From: Larix kaempferi | Lineage: Eukaryota > Streptophyta > Pinopsida > Pinales > Pinaceae | DNA: 64,000 bases | Reading direction: 5' to 3' | Assembly (NCBI GenBank): GCA_027924585.1 | Contig: BSBM01001668.1 | Location: 644,007-708,006, forward strand | Part shown: positions 55,086-64,000 of the stretch, piece after piece | How positions within the stretch are numbered: position 1 is the stretch's first letter | How the letters are laid out: the number at the start of each line of letters is the position of its first letter | Program-made: the position numbers and the translations under genes | The notes under the pieces: model-generated | Database searches by the model: none | What the model was told of the DNA's origin: nothing | The model's input: only the letters and a program-made list of their open reading frames with translations

Positions 55086-55099
55086 CCAGCGGAGTCGCA
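55086..55099 (-). promoter_or_regulatory. Primer binding site of the Tat-like element
   Basis: On the - strand TGCGACTCCGCTGG follows the LTR end AAGCAACA after GTTTTT. It is a one-base variant of the TGGCGACTCCGCTGG site of Tat/Ogre-like elements. Confidence 0.8.
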
Positions 55100-55105
55100 A
55101 AAAAC

Positions 55106-55822
55106 TGTTGCTTGGTTTTTCAACCAAGTATGTGCAAGGATGCACCTATTAACTTTTAATAGCAGTCTCGAATGAAACGAAAATAATAATAAACTTAGTC
55201 TAATCTAACATTAGCATGTATAAGAGAAATAAAGAACTAGATTGATAACAATCAGCAAATAAGACAAGAGATTTAAAAGAATTTAGTTTTGTATTACCTC
55301 AAATGGTGAGGATGATGGGTGTTGAGCAACTCCAAGGTTGAGAAGCTCCAATATCCAATGGTCTCTTCTTTTCCAAAGCTTCAATGGGATTCTTCAAACT
55401 CGAAATGGGAGGCAATGGCTCTCAAAGCAAATTTGGCAGCATAAGGATAGGATGAATTGCGCATGAAAAGTGAGGAGCCCCTATCACCTTTTTATAGTTT
55501 TTGGTGATAGGGAATACCATTATGGTTTTAAGGAAACCAATGGTATTAACCAACATGGTTTAGGTACTTTTTCCCCCTTTTTTCCTTTTTTGAATATTTT
55601 CTATATTTTTATACCCTTGTAATATTTTTGGGGAATTTTGGACCCTTTTTTAGGGTTTTTTGTGTTTTTTGAGGAAAAATACATATTTTGAGGGCAAAAA
55701 GGTGTCTTATGGTCTTTTTGGTGACCTTTTGATGGTTTTAGAGGCTCAAATGGTGGAAAAAGTGGACAAATGGGTCATGTGAATAAGGGAATGAGCTAGT
55801 GAGCACATTTTGGGTGTTAACA
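55106..55822 (-). repeat. 5' LTR, 717 bp
   Basis: On the - strand it starts TGTTAACACCC and ends CCAAGCAACA. A TATA-like ACTATAAAAAGG lies near 55495 (- strand). It is followed outward by the AGAGG target copy at 55823-55827. Confidence 0.9.
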
Positions 55823-56320
55823 AGAGGAGCAGGACTAGTTGTGAGGGAGAGTGAGAAACTATGTCAGTAAGGGTTATAGAGAGGAGAGAGATAGATATAT
55901 ATATATAGAGAGAGTGGATGTAGCTTAGTGGTAAGGAGGTAAGTAGGTGTGTGTGTGTGTGTAAGAGAGAGAGAGAAAGGGGAGGTGGTAGAGGGTTGGA
56001 GGATAGGAGTGGTGGGGTTCAATGTAGGTGGACAATTAAAGAGAGGGAGAGAGAGTGGGTTAGAGGTGCATGGAGTAGAGGGGTGTGTGTGTGTGATAGA
56101 GAGAGAGGGAGAAACATAGAGAGAGTCATGGAAATAGGAGGGAGGGAAGGGTGTGGGTGATTAGGGAAACAGGGGAGGATGCGTATTTGGGTAGTCAAAT
56201 AGATAGAGATTGTAGTGGGGGTTGGGGGACAAGGTCTTAGGGAATAATAGCAAATTTGGAGGGTGGTGAGATGTAGGGGAGGGATATTAGTAGGATGAGC
56301 GGTGGGGTTAGGGTTAGGGA

Positions 56321-56358
<38 letters not shown>

Positions 56359-56941
56359 CAAGGGGGCAGATATGGCTATGGATAGTAGGAGGCTAGTTAT
56401 GTAGATAGAGTGGTGGGTTAGGTGTAATGAGAATGTGATAGAGAGGTAGGTGGTTGGTGGAAGGTGTGAGGGGTGGGTGCTAGGTGTATGTGGAGGAATA
56501 GGTTACAAACAAAGTGAGAGAGGAATTTAGTTAGTGTATTGCAGAATAGGAGAGAGAGGGACAAAGAGAGACAAAGAGAAAGCAACAGGGGTTAAATTTA
56601 TGGTGAGGAGTATAGTGGTTAGAGAGTGAGAGACAAGGTTAGTAAGGGATAGAGAGAGAGAAAGATAATTGGGGGTGTTAGGGGGTTGGGTGAGAGAGAG
56701 GAGTTGTTGATAAGAGGTAGGGGAAGGGGGACTATGAGAGGTAGAGAGGGAGGGTGTCAATGGGATGGGGAGATATTAGGGACAATATGAGTGGGGTTAG
56801 GAAGAGAGAGGGGGTTTTAGGCATAGTGAAATTCTGAGAGAGAGGGAAGGGGGGAGTAAGGGTGTGAGAGAAAGGGGTGGAGGTTAGGTGTAGGTTAAGG
56901 AGTAGAGGGGAGAGAGAGAGAAGGGGTTAGTAAGTCTTAGG

Positions 56942-56987
<46 letters not shown>

Positions 56988-57207
56988 GGGGTGTTAAAGG
57001 TAGGGGTAGGAGTATGGGGGTCGAATAATTAGATAGAAGGATATTAAGGGTTATAAAGAGAAAGTGGAAGAGATTGATAGAGAGAGGAAGGGGTTAGTTG
57101 TAGGGGTAGTAATGGATGGGTGTTTGTGTGATAAAGAGAGATAGAAAGGTAGTGGGTTGGGAGAGAGAAAGGGGGTCGTGGTTATCGGTAGGTGGAGGAG
57201 AAGAGGG

Positions 57208-57262
<55 letters not shown>

Positions 57263-57400
57263 AATGGGTGATTAGGGGACAGTGTGGGAAATTAGTGTAG
57301 GAGGAGGAGGGGGTCGGTGGAGAGAAATAGATACAGATAAAAATGGGGGAGGAAGGTTTTAGGGAAGATTCAAGAAGTAAGAGAGAAGGGGTGTATAGAG

Positions 57401-57442
<42 letters not shown>

Positions 57443-60400
57443 GCATTTAGGGGTAGAGTGAGTAGGAGAGATAAATAGGGAGTGGAGTAGAGGGGGTGGT
57501 TATTGGTAGGAATATTAGGAAGAAGGTCAGGGAGAGAGAGATTGGGGTTATATATTGTAAGAGTGTGATAGATATAGGGGAAGGGTTTAGCTGTAGGGGA
57601 AGGGGATTAGTAAGGGTTATATAAATACATAAAGATGAGAAGGAGGGTTAAACATAGGGGAATGAGTAGCATGTTCAGAGATTTAGAGAGGTGGTAAGCC
57701 TTAGAGAGAGAGAGGGATAAAGTGGGTGTTTTAGTGCTAACAGGAGGAGTAGTGGCATGTCTATATGAGCGAGATAGAGAGAATTGGGGATGTTAGGGGG
57801 TTGGGGATAAAGAAACAGGTTTGTTCTAAGTGGCAATAGGATTGGAATTAGGGGAGACACACACACACACACACACACATAGAGGTGGTTATCAGGAGTG
57901 GGAGTAGAAGAGAGAAATAATGGCTAAGGGAGAGTATGAGTGGTATCAGGAGGGAGATATAGAGAAATTTTGGGGTACTGAGAGTGAGAGATGGATGGGG
58001 TTATTCAAATTTTTATTAGGGAGAGAGAGGGTTGGGTATTAGATTTAGGTGGAGGAGTAGGGTAGGGAAAGAGTGAAAGATTGGGTTAATATGGGTTACA
58101 TAGAAGAGGGGGAGAGAGAGAGAGGATTAAAGGGTGCTAACACTATGGGGAGTAGTAGGGGGTGGGGTAGAGAGAGAAAGGCTTAGGGAGAGTATTACTA
58201 GGTTTTGGAGAGAGTTGGGGTTAGGGGTACTAAGGGTGTTTGTGAGAGGGGGGGAATTAGGGTTTAGAGAAGAGAGAGAGGGGTGTGAATTAGGTGTAGT
58301 TGGAGGAATTTGGTAGACAGAGTGAGGTAGGGGGTTAGTAAGGGTTTGGAGGAATAAGGAGGATAGAGAGAGGAGGAGGAGGGGGAGGAGTAGGGGGTGA
58401 GAGAGAGAGGGGGGGGGTTAGTAAGTGTTGGGGAGTGTAGAGGAGAAGGAGAAAAGAGAAGTGTTAGTTGTAGTGGTAGGAGTTGGGATGGAGAGAGGGG
58501 TGGGGATTAGGGGTAGTTGGAGTAGCTATTGAAAGAGAGAGAGAGAGAGACAGAGATCCAGGGGGTAGGTGAATTAGGGGGTGGAGAGAGAGAGAGAGAG
58601 AGAGAGTTGGGGATGAGGACTATAGGTTTTTGGTTATAAAGGGTAGGGTCAAGGAGGGGGGTTAGATAAGAGAAATGGATTGAGATCAAAGCAGGGCGAT
58701 GGGTGGTAGGCATTTAGGCAATATTACAAAAGTTATAGAGAAGGGGGTAGAGATTGGGGTAGAGAGAGAGAGAGAGAGAGAGAGATGAGCAGTTTTGTAA
58801 GTTGTTTGAGGTGGTGAATTGGGGTGTGGAGAGAGAGATTGGGGTGGTAAGTTGTAGTGGAGGGGTCTAGTGGGGAGAGAGTTTGAGTGATATTTTTAGG
58901 TGTATTGGGAGAAGGAGAGAGAGAGGGGGTGGAAATAGTGGTTAAGGGTAGGGAAAGTAGGAGGGGCTTAGGGAGAGGGAGATTGGTTTAGAGTTAGTGA
59001 GAGTTTGTATGTGAGTGACGGGGTCTGTTTGGGGTTGGGGTAGAGAGAGAGGTAGGTGTTAGGCATTAGGAGCAGGGAACATAGAGAGAGTTAGGGAGAT
59101 ATAGGAGGGGGATTTATGGTATGGGAGGATAAGGGGGTTTAGAGAGTGAGAGAGAAGAGTGTAGGGAGAGAGGATTAGAGAGATAGAGATAGGAGTGGAG
59201 AGAGAGAAATATGAGCAATGTGTTTGTGTGTTAAAGAGAGAGATAGAAAAAGAGATAGAATGGAGAGGTGGGTGGGTGTTTGGGAGTTCGGGGAGAGAGA
59301 GAGAGAAATAGGGGTATTAAGTGGTAGGTGTAAGGGGTTTAGGGGAGATAGAACTGAGAGGCTTAGGGGTACGGGGTCTAGGAGAGAGAGAGGGAGAGAG
59401 AAAGACAGGCGGATGAGGACATGTTTATTGGTAGGGAGAGTAAGAGGGGGGTCAGGTAGAGAGAGTGGGGGTAAATTGTATTTACAATTGGAGGGAGAGG
59501 GGGTTTCAGGAGTTTGTGAGGAGAGATATTTGTAGGGGTTAGGTGTATGTGGAGGAATATGGGAGAGGGAGAGTGAGAAAGGGGTTTAGTAAGGGTTATG
59601 GAGTAGAAGTGAGAGAGAGAAAGAGATAGAGAGGACTGGGTAATTAGGGTGATGGACAGAGAAAAGAGAGAGAGGGTTAGAAGTAAGGGTAGTAGAATAG
59701 AAAGAGACGAGGGTTTTAGGTGATGATTATTGGTAGGGAAAATAGGAGCGGTGTTAGGGATAGAGAGTCGGGGGTTCAAGGTAGTGAGAGTGAGAGAGGG
59801 GGGGATGTTAGTGGGTTGCAGGAGAGAGGGAGGCATGGTATTTTTGTGTAGGTAGAGGTGTATAGGGGAGACAGATATTGAGAAAGAGGGTTAATATGGG
59901 TTCAGGGGAAGAGGTTAGAGAGAGAGGTGTAGGGTTTGTTGGGGGTAGGGGGAGAGGTAGCGGTGTGAGACAGTTAGACAAGGGATTAGGAGGTGTTAAG
60001 GAGAGGAGGGGAGAGAGAAAGATATGAGGTTAGTTGGGAATGAGACAAGGGAGTGGTGTTCAATGATATGTGGAGGAGAAGAGGAGAGAGAGAAGGAGTG
60101 ATGGGGGTGCTAAGTTATAGGGGGAGGTGGTTTAGGAGGGAGAGAGTTAGAGTGAGAGACAGGTTTATGGGTATGAGGAGTAGGAGAGAGAAAGTGGGGT
60201 GAAGGTGTTTTTTATAGGTAGGGAGACTTGGAGGGGGGATGGGGAGAGATATTGTTGGGGTTATGGATAGTGAGAGTGATGGAGAGAGAGGGGGAGCATT
60301 GGGGAATTGGGGTAGAGAGAGAAGTGTGGGTGTTAGGTGTAGGTAGATGAGAAGGGGAAAGAGAGAGTGAGAGAGTAGGTTAATAAGTCTTAAGAGGAAG

Positions 60401-60679
60401 AGGTTCTTATGGTTGTGTGATAGAGAGAGAGGTGAGGTGAGTCTTAAAGGTAAGAGGAGAGGAAGGGGGGGTGAGAGAGTGAGATATAGGGATAGTAAGG
60501 GTTATAGAGAGGAATTGAGAGAGATATATAGGAGCATGGTTAGTTGTAGGGGGAGTAGAAAGGTGGTGTGCAAGAGAGAGAGATAGAAAGAAAGAACACA
60601 GCAGTGGATATAAGGGTTTCATGGTTCTGGAGATAGAGAGGCAAGTGGGGGTTAAGTCTATTTGGAAGAGTAGAGAGGT

Positions 60680-60726
<47 letters not shown>

Positions 60727-61961
60727 GGTAAATGGGGTTAGTTAAGACATTGTGGGTGATTAGTGGTAGGGGAAGAGGTGGTTTGTTTGAGAGAAGTTGA
60801 TAGAGATCGAGGCATAGAGAGGGATTAAGGGAAGAAGGGGTATTGTTGGAAGGGGTAAGGAAGAGGACAATAATTGGTATAAATAAAGAGATAGAGGCCA
60901 TGGTGGGGGGAGTGGTAGGGGTTTATTGATGATTAGGGAAGTTATAAGGAAGGTAGGTTGTAGGGTGGTTGAAGATAGAGAGAGAGGGGGGGTTAAGTTG
61001 TAGAGTTGTAGGGGGAGAGGGGGGCAGGAGAGGTAGAAAAAGAGTGGGGTACTGAGAGTGAGAGATAGAGGGGGGGTATTAAAGGTTTGATTAGAGAGAG
61101 AGGGTTGGGTGTTAGATTTAGGTGGATCAGCAGGGAGGGAAAGAGTGAGAGAGGGGTTAGTATGGGTTACATAGGGGAGGAGAGAGAGAGATGATTAAGA
61201 GGTGTTAGTACTATGGGGAGGAGTAGGGGTGGGGGAGGGAGAGAGAGATGCTTGGAGGGCTATTACTAGGGTTTGGGAATGAGGACGGGTTAGGGGTACT
61301 AAGAGTGTGTGTGAGAGGGGGGAATTAGAGGTTTAGAGAAGAGAGAGAGGGGTGGGAATGAGATGTAGTTGGAGGAATTCAATAGAGAGAGTGAGGGATG
61401 GGGTTAGTAAGGGTTTGGAGTAATAAGGGGGATAGAGAGAGGAGGAGGAGGGGGAGGAGTAGGGGGGTGAGAGAGAGAGGGGGGGATGACTAAGGGTTAG
61501 GGAGAGTGGAGAGAGAGAAAAGAGGGTTGTTAGTGGTAGTGGTAGGATTTGGGAGGGAGAGAGGGGTGGGGATTAGGGTTAGGTGGAGTAGGGGATTTAA
61601 AGTGAGTGAGAGAGAGAGATGTAAGGGGGGTTAATGAGTGGAGGGTTTGGGCGATTAGGGGAGAGAGGGAGAGGGTTAGTGGTAGGGGGAGTAGAAGAGG
61701 GAGAGAGTGGGGGTGGAGTAGGTTGTGATGGGTAGGTAGAGTATGAGGTTGTTAAGGAGAGATAATGGGGGGTTAGGGGCAGTGAGAATGAGAAAGCAGG
61801 GTTTCAGGGGATGGCATAGAGAGAGGTGTGTGGGTTAGGTCTCATTGGAGGAATAGGGGAGAGAGAGAGTGAGAGTGGGGGTTGATAATGGTGAGGGGGA
61901 ATATGAGAGAGAGAGGTGGTGTGGGATTTATGGGTAGGTGGACAATTAGAGGGGGTGTGTT

Positions 61962-61997
<36 letters not shown>

Positions 61998-63609
61998 GGA
62001 GAGATGGAGGGAGAGTGACAGTTGGGGATTGAACATTGAGAGAGTGAGATGGAATTAGTAAGGGTTAGGGAGATAAATGGAGAGTGATAAAAAAGGAGGG
62101 AGGTTTGTTGTAGGGGGAGGCATAGGTGGGTGTGACAAAGAGAGAGAGAGAGAGAGAGAGAATGGGAGAAGTAGGGTTTTAAGGAGTTGGGAGGGAGAGA
62201 TGGTTGGAGGATAGTGGTAGGTTTAGGAGCATAGGTTTGTGTGTGTGTGTCACACAGAGAGAGAGAGGAGGGTGGTTTATTGTAATGGGAGGGAGGCTAT
62301 TATGGGAATAGGAGTAAGAGAGAGAGAGGGTGTATTAGAGAAAGAATGTGTGGGGTATGCTAGAGAGAGATGGTGGGTTAGGGGTAGTGAGAGGGTGTGA
62401 GAGAGAGGAGGGTTGTAAGGGGGTTTGGGTAGAGAGTGAAGGTTAGAGGTTTTATGTATCTACAGGATTAGGAAGGAGAGATAGTTGCATAGGTGGGTAT
62501 TAAGGGTTAGGGAAAGAGATAGATAGATAGATAGATAGAGGATTGGGTATTAGAGGTAAGGGGAGGAGTAGGGTTGTGAGAGATTAAGAGAGGTGTTTAG
62601 TAGGGGCTAGGGAGAGGATTGGAGATAGATATAGGAGGGAGGTTAGTGATAGGGTAGTACATGTGTATGTGTGTGTGAGAGAGAGAGAGAGAATGGGGGG
62701 TAGCGAGGCACTAAGAGGTTGGGAGGGAGACTGGGTTGGGAATCAGACATATGTGGAGGAGCAGAGGGATGCATGTGTGTGTGTGTGTGTGAGAGAGAGA
62801 GGGATAGAGAGAGAGGAATTGACAAAGAGAGAGAGAGAGAGGGAGTCCAGGTCGAGGAGGGGAGGGTGTTAGTTAATAAGGGTAGGGTGGAACAGGTAGC
62901 TTGAGGAAGAGAAAGAGATAAATATTAGGGTATGGGGTTTGGGGGTAGATATTTAGGGAATATTAGGGAATCTTTATAGAATGGGGGTAGAGGTGGGGCT
63001 AGAGAGAGAGAGAGAGGGAGAGAGGGAGGGAGAGAGAGAGAGAGGTAGGAGGAGAGAGAGATAGGGGGTGGTACATTGTAGGGGTTTAGGAGAGAGATAG
63101 TGAGAGAGATTTTTCAGGGTAGGTGGAGTAGGAGAGAGAGATGGGGTGAAGAGGGGTTGCTATGGGTAGGAATATTTGTAGGGGGTTTAGGGAGAGGGAC
63201 GAGGGATTAGAGGTTTTAAGAGTTTCTATGGGTGAGAGGGGGGATATAAGTTTGGGGAAAGAGAGAGAAATAAATGTTAGCTGTAGGTGGAGTAGGGAAG
63301 AGAGAGATAGTGACAGAGAGATATGAGGGGGTTTAATGTTATGGGAAGACAAGGGGGGTTTATAGAGAGGGATAAAGAGAGAGAGTGAGGAGTGGAGAGA
63401 GAGAGAGAGAGAGGGGTGGATAGAGAGATAGAGAGGAGTGGAGAGAGAGATGAAGAGATTGGTAAGAGTTAGGGAGACAAAGTTTGTAAGTATTAGAGTG
63501 AGAGAGGGGGTTTGTAAGGTTTAGGGAGAGGAGGGGAGAGAGAGAGAGAGGAGGGTAGTTAATTTTAAATATAGCAAACGCAGTTTGTTTGTTTGTCTGT
63601 GTGTGTGTT

Positions 63610-63664
<55 letters not shown>

Positions 63665-64000
63665 GGGGGTTGGGCAAGTGTTTGGAGGTTGGGGAGAGAG
63701 AGATGAAGAGATGGAAGTGTGGTAAGTGGTAGGTGGAGGGGGTTTGGGAGAGAGAGTTTTAGGAGTAGGGGAAGTAGGAGAGCAAGGGGGGTGGAGGGAA
63801 TGCTTATGGGTAGGAAGAGTAAGAGGGGTGTTTGGGAGAAAGAGTGGGGGTTAGTTGTAGTGATAGTTAGAGAGAGAAGGGGGGTTAATGAGTTGAGGGA
63901 AGAGAAAGATGTGGTGGTTAAGTGTATGTGGAAGAATATGGGAGAGGGACAATAAGAAAGGAGGTTATTAAGGGTTATGGGGTAGAGGTGAGAGATATAT
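55823..64000 (+). repeat. Purine-rich long-unit satellite, block 3 (continues beyond window)
   Basis: More than 8 kb of G/A-rich + strand with (GA)n and (GT)n(GA)n microsatellites (e.g. 56325-56355, 56945-56985, 57206-57260, 63585-63662). Longer units recur: 59260-59640 and 63662-64000 are collinear (step about 4.4 kb), and 58610-58760 compares with 62870-63005 (about 4.3 kb). No gene is seen on either strand. Confidence 0.85.

Larger units (their letters stand above)
28907..55822 (-). mobile_element. Tat/Ogre-like gypsy element with extra domains, ~13.5 kb without nested insertions
   Basis: LTRs at 28907-29622 (3') and 55106-55822 (5') are flanked by AGAGG on both sides (28902-28906 and 55823-55827). 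Order on the - strand: LTR, primer site, gag C-terminal part with knuckle, protease, linker with two knuckles, RT, RNase H, integrase, second RNase H, antisense gene, 148-bp repeats, stem-loops, polypurine tract, LTR. Two copia elements interrupt it at protease and just before RT. The gag N-terminal core seen at 19609-20410 in the sister copy is missing. LTR divergence is about 5% by eye. Stops in gag and pol make it non-autonomous now. Confidence 0.9.

Noticed and set aside
56300-63700. Telomere-like TTAGGG/TTTAGGG words in the satellite
   Set aside because: They are scattered and not in tandem 7-bp runs, so I do not call an interstitial telomere array.
55823-64000. Many Ser/Leu/His-rich - strand frames and Glu/Arg/Gly-rich + strand frames in the purine-rich blocks
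   Set aside because: They follow from GA and GT microsatellite composition; no domain, no consistent start and no conservation of frame between recurring blocks.
1-64000. CRISPR arrays, rRNA or tRNA genes, bacterial-type operons
   Set aside because: No spaced identical repeats of that kind, no rRNA or tRNA wording recognised; the context is plant nuclear repeats.

Overview
This window looks like a repeat-dominated stretch of a large plant nuclear genome. The evidence is plant-type LTR retrotransposons: Ty1/copia elements with the initiator-Met PBS TGGTATCAGAGC, an Athila-like Ty3/gypsy element, and Tat/Ogre-like gypsy elements with a TGG(C/T)GACTCCGCTGG-type PBS. I see no ordinary single-copy host gene, no rRNA or tRNA gene and no CRISPR array. 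The species cannot be told from the sequence; a vascular plant with a big genome fits best.

Layout. (1) 1-3653: the 3' part of a + strand Tat-like element ending in its 3' LTR (2560-3653). It is inserted in the integrase of (2) an Athila-like gypsy element on the - strand (3654-10128; 5' LTR 8664-10128). (3) 10129-14884: a repeat of unknown family with a ~930-codon decayed reading frame (10492-13284) whose stops are almost all TAG. (4) A purine-rich (GA/GGT) long-unit satellite starts at 14885 and runs to the window end. It is interrupted by two Tat-like elements, giving blocks 14885-16555, 26882-28906 and 55823-64000, all purine-rich on the + strand. (5) 16556-26881: a + strand Tat-like element that is deleted and carries an inverted gag segment. 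(6) 28907-55822: a - strand Tat-like element with 716/717-bp LTRs and a 5-bp target duplication AGAGG. It is itself split by a young intact copia element (37665-43826, TSD GTGGA) and an older decayed one (45389-52625, TSD GACAG). Without these insertions it is about 13.5 kb long.

The most interesting system is in the Tat-like elements. Besides gag, protease, RT, RNase H and integrase, each carries or once carried three additions: an extra pair of CCHC zinc knuckles between protease and RT; a second, complete RNase H domain downstream of integrase; and, antisense to the element, a gene resembling a plant mobile domain. That gene has its own TATA box, two GT-AG introns conserved between the copies and 148-bp tandem repeats upstream of its promoter. 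An array of short stem-loops with changing but still complementary stems follows, then the polypurine tract and 3' LTR. A related stem-loop array is in the leftmost element, whose LTR is different, so this 3' module seems to be shared between families.

Most elements are dead. Premature stops are mainly TAG at positions where related proteins have Gln, as expected from C-to-T decay at methylated CAG sites. Only the copia element at 37665-43826 looks fully competent. All homology calls here were made by eye, without searches.
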